A DNA stretch of 64,000 nucleotides, from assembly GCA_010093485.1 (NCBI GenBank), contig MU001503.1:1447132-1511131 (forward strand). The letters are read 5' to 3'. The translations under genes were made by a program, and so were the position numbers. Shown one piece after another: positions 54,704 to 64,000 of the stretch. Origin of the DNA: Karstenula rhodostoma CBS 690.94. Taxonomy: Eukaryota; Ascomycota; Dothideomycetes; Pleosporales; Didymosphaeriaceae. Under the pieces are notes generated by a model. That model was not told the origin of the DNA. It did no database searches and was given only the letters and a program-made list of their open reading frames with translations. Numbering within the stretch: position 1 is the stretch's first letter; each line of letters begins with the position of its first letter.

Positions 54704-55786
54704 CTACCTCTCTACCCACCCACCTTCCCCTTCCCCTTCTTCCCCCCCCCCCCCCCCCCCCCCCCCCCCCACATCGCCCCACCCCGCGTCTCCCAGATCA
54801 ACATCATCAAACCCGTCAAATCCCCCAAACGCATTAGATCCCTCCTCCTTTTTCTTCTTCGTTTTCTTCGCCTTCGCGGGCGTCACATCCGCCACGAGAT
54901 CATCCAACGTCACAGCCCCCGATGTCTTCACCTTGGCGCGTTTCTCCACTGGAGTTTCTGTCATAAAGGAGTCCAATGTCGCTGCTTTCGCCTTCGCTGG
55001 TTTTGCTACTGGGAATCCCGATATCAGAGAATCAAACGTCGCTGCTTTCGATGACTTCTTCGCCTTCGCCGGGGCGAGAGAATCTAACGTCGCCGCTTTG
55101 CTTGACTGTTTACTCGTCGACGCTTTCGCCCTTGATTTCGTGATAGGCGGGCTCGGCGGTGCAGCCTTGAGCGAGGGTGAGGGTGTGCTGGATTCGAAGT
55201 TTTCATTTTCAGCTGGTGGAGAAGGCCTGTGGGTCTCTCCTTCGTGATGTGGAGGGTGTGGGTACGGTGTTAGAATAGGGTAGCCGTGCTGCGGTGGCGG
55301 CGGGAAGGCGGCACGGTAGGGCGATGGTGGGTGTGGGGGCGGGGCGACGTGTATGTAGAGTTGTTGTTGCTGATACTGTGGGTGCGGGGCTGGCATGTCT
55401 TTGGTGTGTGCTTGCGGTGGGACTGCGTATTGCTTAGGGTATAGATCCTGCGTCGACGATTGTGGAGGGTGTGGCGGGTAGTACGGTTGGTGTACTTGTT
55501 GCTGATGATGCGCGGGGGGCTGCCACTGGGGTCGCTTTTCTGACGTGCAATGCGTCTGGGGCTGTTGGTGGGTTGGTGCTGCGTGCCTTTGCGGCTGCTG
55601 TTGCTGGATGGCTACGGATATGGTGGGCTTGACGCGTTGCATTTCGATGTCTGGCTGCTTCTTTTTGTTGCATTTGTCCCATTTGATGAGGCCGCAGCAG
55701 CAGCCGTACTTGCGACTGAGATACCAGAAAACGACGATGGATATCATGATGATTAGAATGGCAGCGACGGTGCCGAGGGTTCCCAT
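54704..55786 (-). CDS. single-pass membrane protein with Pro/Gln/His-rich tail and AATLDSL repeats
   Basis: An intronless 360-residue frame starting MGTLGTVAAILIIMISIVVFWYLS, one N-terminal membrane helix. Basic and Cys residues follow (RKYGCCCGLIKWDKCNKKK), consistent with a type III topology and possible palmitoylation. Residues 55-190 are low-complexity Pro/Gln/His. The next region holds four imperfect repeats around KAATLDSL (ATLDSL, ATFDSL, ATLDSF, VTLDDL) separated by Lys/Ala-rich linkers. The C-terminus is FGGFDGFDDVD, then poly-Gly encoded by a 29-base C run (minus-strand G), then EEGEGEGGWVER. No family recognised. The homopolymer makes the last 24 residues uncertain. Confidence 0.75.
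   Translation of the reverse strand: MGTLGTVAAILIIMISIVVFWYLSRKYGCCCGLIKWDKCNKKKQPDIEMQRVKPTISVAIQQQQPQRHAAPTHQQPQTHCTSEKRPQWQPPAHHQQQVHQPYYPPHPPQSSTQDLYPKQYAVPPQAHTKDMPAPHPQYQQQQLYIHVAPPPHPPSPYRAAFPPPPQHGYPILTPYPHPPHHEGETHRPSPPAENENFESSTPSPSLKAAPPSPPITKSRAKASTSKQSSKAATLDSLAPAKAKKSSKAATFDSLISGFPVAKPAKAKAATLDSFMTETPVEKRAKVKTSGAVTLDDLVADVTPAKAKKTKKKKEEGSNAFGGFDGFDDVDLGDAGWGDVGGGGGGGGGEEGEGEGGWVER
54742..54770 (+). repeat. 29-base poly-C (poly-G in the coding strand)
   Basis: Uninterrupted run of 29 C on the plus strand inside the coding region of the gene at 54704-55786, encoding poly-Gly. The true length may vary or be misassembled. Confidence 0.9.
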
Positions 55787-56124
55787 GGCAGAAGATAGTA
55801 TTGTTGCCCGTGGACGCCAAAAGAGATGGAGCCAATGGTAGATAGGAACGTCGCATAAAACGATCGAAAAGCGGGAGTTGTGTCTGATAATCAGAAGGAT
55901 ACGATGCAGGACTCGAATGCTCTTTCTGTTACCTGGTGGGTATAGTTCGCTGGGACGTGCTCGTAGTGTTGTGATGATGAGACTCGGGGATCAGAAGGCG
56001 CGTGTATATCCAAAGCGTTGTAACCAAGTACTGAAGCAGAGGCAAGTGATGTTCAATATCTTCTACGTAGAGCTTTATACCAAAGAAGCCCTCGGTATTC
56101 ACAATACTTAACTCACGTACGGCA
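55787..56124. other. intergenic between two minus-strand genes
   Basis: Promoter side of the membrane-protein gene and 3' end of the methyltransferase gene. Nothing else seen. Confidence 0.4.
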
Positions 56125-56991
56125 TCACGCCGACCCTTGTTCAAACATACCAACCCACACATCCATGCACGCTACATTCTCTATTCCGCCGAATGACTCA
56201 ACACTGCTCTTCACGCTCTCGAGCATACTCTCGAGAACCACTTGAATCCGTTCCTCCTGGATACGGTCCTTCACTCTCTTCATGAAGGTGTATTCTTCGT
56301 TGACGTCCTTCTCGAGAAGCATGTAGAGTTCCCACCTCGCATCTTCAAGTAAAGGACTTGGGGAATTGATCAACTCGCGCTGAAAGCTCCACCCCAAGTC
56401 TATGACGCATTGCTTGATCTGGCCTGGAGATAACAGCGTTCGAATATTCTCCCTTGAGTCCGGAATATGCGCTTCACATGTCGCCCTCGTGCAAGCGATC
56501 TGGACATGGACGTCCCCTTCGCGGCTGCAGCTCTTCAATGCCCACTCAGCGATGAACAACCTCTTCACTTTGCCCCTCAGCGCTTCCATTGTGGCCCTCA
56601 CCTCCTCTTTGTCCGAGAAATACCACAGCGAGTGACATATGACTGCGATGTCGTACGTGCCATCTTCCACGTTCTTGAGATGCGCTATTGGCGTGGCTTG
56701 AACAAACTCAATGCGACTTCCGATATCATAGCCTCTGATACGCTCATGCGCTTGGCCTAGAGTCTCTGGCCTGCCGTAGTCCGATGGCCCAGGATCAACG
56801 GCGGTGATGTGCGAGTTGGGGTAGAACAATGCGAGCGCAGATGTACAATCTCCTTGGCCACATCCAATCTCCAATATCCTGTCACCGTCTTTGATATTTG
56901 CGTCGCGAAATAGGTCGAGTCGGTGTGCAAGTTGCGCAGGTAGAAGGCCGTACCTCCGCGCTTGTGCGTGGAGCGGCATTGGCTCGATCAT
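56125..56991 (-). CDS. class I SAM-dependent methyltransferase
   Basis: Intronless frame of 288 residues from the ATG at 56991 (MIEPMPLHAQARRYG). The SAM-binding glycine-rich motif ILEIGCGQGD lies at residues 39-48, followed by the acidic end of strand 2 (ITAVDPG) and a motif-IV-like YDIAVICHSLWYF. This layout is the Methyltransf_25/11 type. The C-terminal third is helical and charged (DVNEEYTFMKRVKDRIQEERI). Substrate unknown; there is no biosynthetic gene cluster around it. No signal peptide. Confidence 0.88.
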   Translation of the reverse strand: MIEPMPLHAQARRYGLLPAQLAHRLDLFRDANIKDGDRILEIGCGQGDCTSALALFYPNSHITAVDPGPSDYGRPETLGQAHERIRGYDIGSRIEFVQATPIAHLKNVEDGTYDIAVICHSLWYFSDKEEVRATMEALRGKVKRLFIAEWALKSCSREGDVHVQIACTRATCEAHIPDSRENIRTLLSPGQIKQCVIDLGWSFQRELINSPSPLLEDARWELYMLLEKDVNEEYTFMKRVKDRIQEERIQVVLESMLESVKSSVESFGGIENVACMDVWVGMFEQGSA

Positions 56992-58069
56992 AGTGCTGTG
57001 GAAGGGAGTCGAAATAATGCACAATCTGGGAAGGCTCTGGGGATGTTTCCGTGCTTTATCTTCTTTCTTGTGGATATGTTCTGATAGCCGACATGGTTGC
57101 CTAGAGGCCCCAGCAATTAACAGTCAACGACTCGGTGAGTCATATATACGCACCGTGTACAGGGAGGGGGCTTTCGCGGAGTCGAACATGTCGGATATAC
57201 GCACGGACCACCATCACCTCACCTCTCTGCATGCTCTCCCTCCACAACTAAATTTTAAAAAAGATATAAGAAGATAAAAAAGTATTAGAAAAAAGAGGAA
57301 AAGAGGAAATTTCTTAGTGTCGCGTTGCTGCAGAATTGGATGAAGTTCACGCCAAGATCTGGGTTTTTTGGTCCTGCAAGAGAGGGGGCCCGCGTTGAAA
57401 TGCCCGAGATTGTGTAACGGCGGTGTCCGATGTTTAGAGCTGATGACGACAAGCGTCTTTCGAAGGGAATTGAGTAGCTTGTCGTGTCACTGTCTTCATG
57501 GATCTTAATACAATCAAGAGCCTTGCCCGCCATTAGGCAGGTGCGCACCAACGCTCACACAGTACTCTTCGCTCCTACTCTACATTACTTCATCACATCA
57601 AGAAAGCAGCACAGCGTATGCGTAGTACTCAAGACCGGTTCCGGCTCGGAAGTTGGCGCCGTCCAAGTCAGGAGTTGCACTCGCCCAGCAAGCTCTGAAG
57701 GGGAAAGCGTCGCGCCACAGCAGTGCGCCACATCCACCCGCCCCGGATGGACTGTTTATCTGGAATGTGCCGCCCCGTTTGCTCCCGGCATCAATAATCG
57801 ATCTTCCACCACCCCTCCTCCTTACTTTGGAAAACAACGAATCACATGCTCAAGCAGTCCCACGAACGCGGGTGATCAGCAAGCGGACAACGAACAGCAA
57901 GGCTAGCACTCGGTGACGTACGTCTGGTAGAGCGGGACCCACTAAATAAAGCCACTTGAGGCGCGCGCGCATCACCCATTTGTCACGACACAGGGAAACT
58001 TTCTTCAAAACCGCTCTGCGACTGCTCTTTCGCCTTCAATTCGGCGCTGCGCTGTATTCGCCAGCAACC
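56992..58069. other. intergenic between divergent genes
   Basis: Promoter region shared by the methyltransferase and the choline-transporter-like gene. A purine- and A-rich stretch (57240-57310) is present on the plus strand. No gene seen. Confidence 0.4.
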
Positions 58070-59899
58070 ATGGCACAACGAGGAGAAGCCGCAGACTACT
58101 ACAATGGCGGCCAACAGCAGAACAACTACTATCAGATGCAAGAACCGGCGGGCTACCCACAACAGCCTCCGCAATACGACACCAACGCAAAGTATGGGCC
58201 GCCATCTGGACCTCCACCGCCGAATGGACAGCAGTGGGGAGGAGAGAAGCCGACCTTTGACCAGGCGTTCAAGGTTGAGAAGCCCAAGTATAATGACATG
58301 TGGGCCGGCCTTTTGGTATGCGCGCGCATCATTCTTTTGCGCTCCAAGGCGTGGCTAACATGCGCAGCTCATCGCAGTCTTCCTAGGATATACAGCGGTC
58401 TCGGGTATCGTGGTTCATGGGTATTCGGAGACGATAGACTTCAACGGTGGTATCTACGGCAGCAGGAACACATTTGGGTTGGATAGCAACACGATTATCC
58501 TGTTCGCGTTCGTCCTGGTTATGGTGAGTCCGTTCGATGCGCGCAAGATCTTCAGTGCTCATACTAACACGATGTACAGGCCTCGATTCTCAGCTACGGC
58601 TACATGTGGTGTGCGCGCGCTTTCACCAAGCAATTCATCTGTACGGTGCATCCTGAAGGTGTGGAAGCAAAACACTGACATCAGATAGGGATCACGGGCA
58701 TACTGAACATCGTCTTCGGTTTCGTCACTGCGATCTACATGCTGTCGCGCAGATACTGGTCCGGCGGCATCGTTTTCCTCCTCTTCTCCGTCTTCTACGT
58801 CTTCTGCTTCATTAGCTGGATCCCGCGCATCCCGTTCTCGGTGCTGATGCTCAAGACAACCATCGACGTGTCCAAGAAGTTTGGTCATGTTTACATTGTT
58901 TCTCTAATCGGAGGCATCCTCGCAGCCGCGTTCGCAGCATGGTATTCGGTGACACTGACAGCCGTGTACGTGAAATACGAACCAGGACGGAACCCTGCGT
59001 GCAACATGGGCGCTGGAGGGTGTAGCTCAGCCAAGGTGATCGGGCTGCTCGTCTTCGTTACGTTCGCGATGTACTGGATTTCCGAGTAAGTCACTTTCTT
59101 GGGTCTCAGAGGGCAACTGCTAACACCAACATAGGTGGCTCAAAAACACCATCCACGTTACCATCTCGGGAGTGTACGGCTCGTGGTATTTCAACAAGAA
59201 CAACTTCCCCAAGGGAGCAACCCGCGGCGCGCTCAAGCGATCCCTCACGTACAGCTTTGGCAGCATCAGCCTGGGGAGTCTCATCGTGGCCATCATCCAG
59301 ACGCTGAGGCAACTTTGTTCGGCCGCACAACGGAGCGCATCGCAAGACGGTAACATTGTCGGGACGATCATCTTCTGCTGCCTGCAGTGCTTGATCGGTC
59401 TTTTGGACTGGGCTGTGCAGTTCCTGAATCGCTACGCGTTCTCGTACATTGCGCTATACGGCAAATCGTACGTCGCAGCGGCGAAGGACACGTGGAAGTA
59501 AGTTTCCTTTATCCTTTCGCTTGGGTTGTACTGACGCGGCAAAGGATGATTAAGGATCGCGGTATCGACGCGCTCGTCAACGAATGCCTCATCGGACCGG
59601 TTCTGAGCATGGGAGCCTTCTTCGTCGCGTACGCGTGTGCGCTGCTCGCGTATCTATACCTGCTGTTCACGTCGCCGGCGTACAACAGCACGGGCACGTA
59701 TACACCGGTCGTGGTCGCGTTCGCGTTTGTCATTGGTCTGCAGATGTGTCAAATCTTCACGACGCCGCTGAGCAGCGGGCTGGACACAATCTTCGTCGCG
59801 ATGGCGTGGGATCCGGAGGTGCTGATGCGGGACCACCCAGATCTGTACCATCAGATGATTGCTGTATACCCGCACGTCCAGCAGGCGATTCATGCGTAG
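58070..59899 (+). CDS. PNS1: choline-transporter-like (CTL/SLC44, Pns1-type) membrane protein
   Basis: Plasma-membrane protein of the CTL family; yeast Pns1 is the best-known fungal member but its transport function is not well settled. Six exons, 58070-58315, 58368-58523, 58580-58640, 58689-59085, 59135-59497 and 59545-59899, join in frame to 525 residues. The N-terminal 65 residues are polar and Tyr/Gln/Pro-rich (DYYNGGQQQNNYYQMQEPAGYPQQPPQY), as in Pns1. About ten hydrophobic segments follow. The family signature around SGVYGSWYF and KSYVAAAKDTWKMIKDRGIDALVNECLIGPVL is present. The splice model is strongly supported by frame continuity across all five introns. It lies 1.2 kb upstream of the mannitol dehydrogenase gene on the same strand. 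Confidence 0.92.
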
Positions 59900-61110
59900 A
59901 GCATGAGGGTGTGCTGACTTTTCTTCTTTTTTTTCTTTTTCTTTTCTTTTTCCGGTGACGAGAGACTGGGCAGAAACACAGAGATGGTGACAGAAAGCCA
60001 GATGGTGGCACAAACAAGCATCGGAGCGCATGCCACAAATCGGAAAGCAGCGTCCGGGTGTGTCGCGATCTAGACGCGACGGAGGGTTTCTGACAGGCAT
60101 TGGGCGAGGATGGGCGCTCCTAGTACGTCTTAGCCGGCCAGTTCGGCGTGTTTGGTGGGTCAAGTCTGCAGCTGCGGAAACGGTCGGGGAGCTAAGTTCC
60201 GAATGACGTCGCAGTACATGGGCCTCTGCGACACCACGGCATCGTGAGAAGCAGACGGTCCCCTTGTGGGCGGAGCGGCGCGCGCGGCCGTGTGGACGAG
60301 CTCACGGCCGAGGAGGGGCGCCGTTGGGCTGCGGGCATGAGGGATTAATCACAGCAACGGGTGGTGGGGGAGAACAGAACAGGCGGGCAGCGGGCAGGCA
60401 GGCGGGCAGGAGGGGCTGTGTTTGTATCCCCACGGCCTACAAAAAGCTGTGGCGTCTCGGCAGCGCGCCGTGCTCCCACGCCTGGCCTCGCACCAAATAG
60501 CAATACGCTTTCTTTTTCCCACAGTCACACGCACTGCGACTGTCACGCCCATTACACAAGGAAGCCGCGCCCAATCGTGTCCCCTGCTGCCGCACTGCAA
60601 CACCGCCAACGTCAACGTCAACGTCAACGTCACCGCGTTAGCCCGGGCCTCTCCTTTTGCCGTCGTTTGCTGCAGTGTCTCGACCCCTCACCCACCGCGG
60701 TCCCAACACCGGCCATTCCCTTGTCATCGGCCTTGCTGCACCCCAGAGCACACCGCCCCTCTCTTCCAGGAACACCCGCTCCTCAGGTAAGTGACGCCCG
60801 AGATCCCTCCCCTGTCCGTGCCTTCACCCCAGCCATGCCCCGCCGCCCCTCGCTCCTGCCCGCTACAAATGCCCCGCCAACGCCTGTTCCTCCACACCAG
60901 GCCTTCACCCGCCAACGCCCTATAAAGCCTCCTTTCCCCTCTCGTTTCTCTACCTTCCTTATCCTCATTGACCTTTGCCGATCAGAACTCCACTTCATTG
61001 ACCGTCCCTCGACACCTCAAGGTTCGTCTGGCCCTGGCATGCCTGCCGCCTCTGACATGTACCTCTGATATCTACCACGCAGCGGTTGGCTGACACGCAT
61101 TGCAGACACA
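59900..61110. other. intergenic; promoter and leader of the mannitol-1-phosphate dehydrogenase gene
   Basis: A CT-rich stretch follows the CTL stop. From about 60500 the plus strand is C-rich, as in strong fungal promoters, and includes a CAACGT hexamer tract at 60607-60632 (about four units) and several pyrimidine blocks up to the start codon. No gene in it. Confidence 0.55.
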
Positions 61111-62295
61111 ATGGCTCCCACCAAGAAGGCAGTCCACTTCGGCGGCGGCAACATCGGCCGTGGCTTCGTCGCCGAGTTCCTCCACAACTCTGGCTACGAG
61201 GTCGTCTTCGTCGATGTCATGGACACCATCATCAACTCCCTCAATGACGCAAAGTCGTACACCGTCACCGAGGTCGGTGCCGACGGCGAGCACTCCTTCA
61301 CCATCGACAACTACCGCGCCATCAACTCCAAGTACAACATGCCCGAGGTCGTCGACGAAATCGCGACCGCCGAAGTCGTCACCTGCGCCGTCGGCCCCAA
61401 CATCCTCAAGTTCGTTGCTGAGCCCGTGGCCAAGGCCATCGAGGCCCGCTCTTCCGATCTCCCCCCGCTCGCCGTCATTGCCTGCGAGAACATGATCAAC
61501 GCCACAACCGCATGGAAGGGCCACATCGAATCCTACATCAAGGATAAGCTCAACGCAGAGACGCTGAACAGCATCGAGAAGCGTGCCCGCTACGCCAACT
61601 CGGCTATTGACCGGATTGTGCCTCAGCAGGACGAGGGTGCCGGCCTGAACGTCAAGATTGAGAAGTTCTACGAGTGGTGCGTTGAGCAGAAGCCGTTCGA
61701 GAACGGCGGCAACAAGCCGGCCATCAAGGGAATCCACTACGTCGACGACCTCGAGCCGTACATTGAGCGCAAGCTCTTTACGGTCAACACCTCCCACGCG
61801 ACTGCTGCTTACTACGGCTACCATGCCAACATTGCCTACATCCACGAGGTCCTGGCCGACAAAAAGCTGAATGAAACGGTGCGCGCGGCCGTCCAAGAGA
61901 CTGCTGTGCTCATCGTGAAGAAGCACGGCATCCCCCAGGACGAGCAGGACGAGTACGTCGAGACTATTATCTCGCGCATCTCGAACCCCACCCTCAAGGA
62001 CAACGTCGAGCGTGTCGGCCGTGCCCCGCTCCGCAAGCTCTCCCGCAACGAGCGCTTCATCGGCCCCGCGGCCCAGCTCGCCGAGATGAATCTCCCAGTC
62101 GACGCTATTCTTGGCGCCGCCGAGCAGGCCTTGCGCTTCCAGAACGTCGAGGGCGACGAGGAGTCGGAAGAGCTTGCGAAGATCCTCAAGGAGAAGTCGG
62201 CCGAGGACGCTGCATCGCACATCACCGGCCTGGACAAGGACCACCCGCTGTACGAGCGCGTTGTGGCCGTCGTGAAGAAGGTGCAGGGCGCATGA
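61111..62295 (+). CDS. MPD1: mannitol-1-phosphate 5-dehydrogenase
   Basis: NAD(H)-linked interconversion of fructose-6-phosphate and mannitol-1-phosphate (EC 1.1.1.17), the main entry to fungal mannitol, a storage and stress-protection polyol; cytosolic. An intronless 394-residue frame, the usual size. The nucleotide-binding motif [11 protein letters not shown] is at residues 10-20 and VFVDVMD closes the second strand. Other family motifs are visible: [28 protein letters not shown] and [17 protein letters not shown], in which the conserved Lys is the catalytic residue of this family. Codon use is strongly C-ending, unlike the island genes, as expected of a highly expressed gene. The equally long antisense frame across this gene is a shadow. 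Confidence 0.96.
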   Translation: MAPTKKAVHFGGGNIGRGFVAEFLHNSGYEVVFVDVMDTIINSLNDAKSYTVTEVGADGEHSFTIDNYRAINSKYNMPEVVDEIATAEVVTCAVGPNILKFVAEPVAKAIEARSSDLPPLAVIACENMINATTAWKGHIESYIKDKLNAETLNSIEKRARYANSAIDRIVPQQDEGAGLNVKIEKFYEWCVEQKPFENGGNKPAIKGIHYVDDLEPYIERKLFTVNTSHATAAYYGYHANIAYIHEVLADKKLNETVRAAVQETAVLIVKKHGIPQDEQDEYVETIISRISNPTLKDNVERVGRAPLRKLSRNERFIGPAAQLAEMNLPVDAILGAAEQALRFQNVEGDEESEELAKILKEKSAEDAASHITGLDKDHPLYERVVAVVKKVQGA

Positions 62296-62941
62296 AGGCC
62301 CCGCTTGTGAGGCGATTGCGTAGCCTCGAGGGAAGCGGCTATATTACTTTCGAAAACAACCCCTTTCAAGGGTATGGCGGCTAGATTTGTAATACCCACG
62401 GGAAGAGCCGGGCCACCGGCCACATGTGGGATTTTCGACATGACAGACGGTCTCTGCCATGTCCACTTACGAATCAAATGAGATATGATCAATGAACGAT
62501 TACAAAATTCTTTCTTGGGGCGGTGGTGGTGTTTGTTGATGTTTGCTCGGTCGTCAACTAAACTGTGAGAGGCCTTGTTTAACGTCTGCTTTCCCATTAG
62601 AGTCATGTCATGCATACTGGTATACCTCGAGCTAGACTCACAAAGACTCGTCACCGTCCCGGCACGTCAGATTTGAAATAACACGCTCGGATTTCTCAGT
62701 CTATCAGTCCCATCCTGTCAAGTTCCCCACGCGCTGCTGACTGCCCAACAACATCATCTAGTCACTATTCAATATAACTCCTCAAAAAGACACGCCGTCG
62801 CAATCGTCACCCAAAACTCCAGCAACGCGCCGCTCCCCCACAGAGCCAACTCCCCGGATTACCCAGCCCAGCCCAACAGACTCCTGACCCTGTCAACCTT
62901 TCCTCTTCCCTCTCGCCCTCCCGCGCATCCATCTCCCACCC
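62296..62941. other. intergenic, 3' side of two convergent genes
   Basis: Downstream of the mannitol-1-phosphate dehydrogenase gene and of the Gly-rich gene. No gene seen. Confidence 0.45.
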
Positions 62942-63424
62942 TCAGCACCCCCCACCATCGCCCCCTCCACCCCCTCCGCCTCCGCCTCCTCCGCCGCCGT
63001 CCCCACCAGAATACCCCCCACTATCCCCGCCGCCCGAGTACGACGACGTCCACCCCCCGCCCCCACTACTGCCCTTGTCCGGAGCTGCGTGCGAGGCGCC
63101 CGCCGAGTGGGAAGACCCATGGGCGTGGGCGTGAGCGTTGGAGGGAGCGTACGCCGGCTGGGAGAAGTTGAAAGCCGTACCCGTGTCCGTACCCGTACCG
63201 TCGTGCTTCTCAGCCAAGCCAGAGTCGTCGGCAGGCGTGCATGCGTATGCGGGGTCTATGATTGGGATTATTGGAGTGCGGGTGTTGTTGTTGTTGTTGG
63301 GGATGGATGTGTGTGGGGGCGTCGACGGGTACGGTGATGTATAAGCTGGCCATGCCTTTATGGGTGCGGATGGGGTTTTAGCCTTGGAGCTGCGGCGGAA
63401 GCTGGGGAGGCAGGGACAGCGCAT
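62942..63424 (-). CDS. small protein with Cys-rich start and poly-Gly C-terminus
   Basis: An intronless 160-residue frame starting MRCPCLPSFRRSSKAKTP; the early cysteines and basic residues would suit lipid-modified membrane attachment (inference). The middle is Pro/Thr/Asn-rich with an AHAHAHG tract. The last 45 residues are Gly/Ser-rich (GGGGWTSSYSGGGDSGGYSGGD) ending in a Gly run and DGGGC. No enzyme motif or family recognised. The GC-rich repeat composition means chance coding is possible, but the ATG context and C-terminal bias favour a real gene. Confidence 0.6.
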   Translation of the reverse strand: MRCPCLPSFRRSSKAKTPSAPIKAWPAYTSPYPSTPPHTSIPNNNNNTRTPIIPIIDPAYACTPADDSGLAEKHDGTGTDTGTAFNFSQPAYAPSNAHAHAHGSSHSAGASHAAPDKGSSGGGGWTSSYSGGGDSGGYSGGDGGGGGGGGGGGGGDGGGC

Positions 63425-64000
63425 TTTGGCCTTGTTCTGTGGTGGAGGAGTGGTGATGGTGATGGTGATGGTGATGGTGTGTTATGGGAGAGAGGGAGAA
63501 GATGGATAGATAGATAGATAGATATATCCCGCTCGTCGTATAAAGTGGAGATGATAACTCGACAGCCTTGCGCTTACCCTGCGTAGCTACACCCACCTCG
63601 CCGTGCTTGCTAGCCTGCTTGCCTGCTTCCCACGACAACGTCGATGCCTCACGGCGGCTGTGCTGTGCTGTCCCTGCGACTCCGACTATGATTACGGCTG
63701 TGCTAAGGCGCAGGGACAGGCATAGGCGAATCTCCATCCCATTCTAAACAATGACAGACAAATCCTACACTGCCTATACCTATCCTACTCACCGCAGTCC
63801 CGAAGCGAAAGATATGTGGCTGTGCCGTGCTGTGCTGTGCTGTGCTGCTATACGAACTCTCCCCACCCCACACCCCCCATCCCATCCCATCCCAAACCAC
63901 CAACCGCAAAGCTCCATCACTATCCGGCCAGCGACCGAGCGACCGAGGGAGCCTCGGTCACCATGTCAAGCTAGCCAGGTTCTGAATGGGGGCCGGGAAA
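63425..64000. other. intergenic to the window end, several microsatellites
   Basis: Holds GTGATG repeats (63451-63476), GATA repeats (63504-63524) and a TGCTG repeat on the plus strand (63820-63850). No gene seen to the window end. Confidence 0.5.

Noticed and set aside
61072..62244. 390-codon minus-strand frame across the mannitol-1-phosphate dehydrogenase gene
   Set aside because: Antisense shadow of a highly biased, C-ending coding sequence; the plus-strand protein is an unmistakable family member.
1..64000. CRISPR array, rRNA operon or large DNA transposon
   Set aside because: No regularly spaced repeats with unique spacers, no rRNA-like sequence and no transposase or reverse-transcriptase motifs were seen on either strand.

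Overview
This window is nuclear DNA of a filamentous ascomycete (Pezizomycotina; the gene content fits Dothideomycetes, but the class is an inference). Genes have short introns of about 47-140 bp with GTAAGT-like donors, are monocistronic on both strands, and are separated by 0.3-2.5 kb. The set includes pyrG with the acidic insertion seen in filamentous fungi, mannitol-1-phosphate dehydrogenase, a fungal rhodopsin-domain receptor and remnants of a fungal NLR. No bacterial-style operons, CRISPR arrays or convincing tRNA/rRNA genes were seen. Exon joins were worked out by hand from splice signals and reading-frame continuity.

Layout. 1-264: 3' end of an unknown gene. 1.5-5.7 kb: divergent FET3 ferroxidase and FTR1 permease (reductive iron uptake) sharing a promoter with three exact ATCTGATAA sites, the motif of SreA/Sre1-type iron repressors. 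6.4-8.0 kb: uncharacterised protein with a paralogue at 16.5-17.6 kb. 8.8-9.9 kb: probably broken coding locus. 10.5-15.1 kb: extradiol (LigB-type) dioxygenase, basic AT-hook-like protein, pyrG. 19.2-21.1 kb: membrane-anchored alpha/beta hydrolase. 23.5-25.1 and 31.8-33.9 kb: two paralogous C2H2 proteins of the same architecture, flanking a secreted protein (27.1-27.9 kb) and a CHORD-like zinc-binding protein (28.7-29.7 kb). 34-36.4 kb: gene-free, rich in microsatellites. 36.5-37.9 kb: FAD amine oxidase.

38.0-48.15 kb is the most unusual part: an accessory island between two conserved metabolic genes (FAD oxidase and nitrilase). Its left edge carries copies of two dispersed repeats that also occur at 8.4 and 22.1 kb; its right edge carries an interstitial telomere-type repeat. 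Inside are two divergently transcribed paralogues with an RNxxxH motif (HEPN-RNase-like; function unproven), a decayed ankyrin-subtilase gene, and a 5'-truncated, multiply broken NACHT/WD40 NLR remnant. It looks like a fungal NLR or self/non-self recognition locus, partly destroyed by G:C to A:T changes and indels, whose two small HEPN-like genes stay open.

48.4-64 kb returns to ordinary genes: nitrilase, a small conserved protein, rhodopsin-domain receptor, a single-pass membrane protein with a 29-C homopolymer in its coding region, a methyltransferase, a choline-transporter-like protein, mannitol-1-phosphate dehydrogenase and a Gly-rich small protein.
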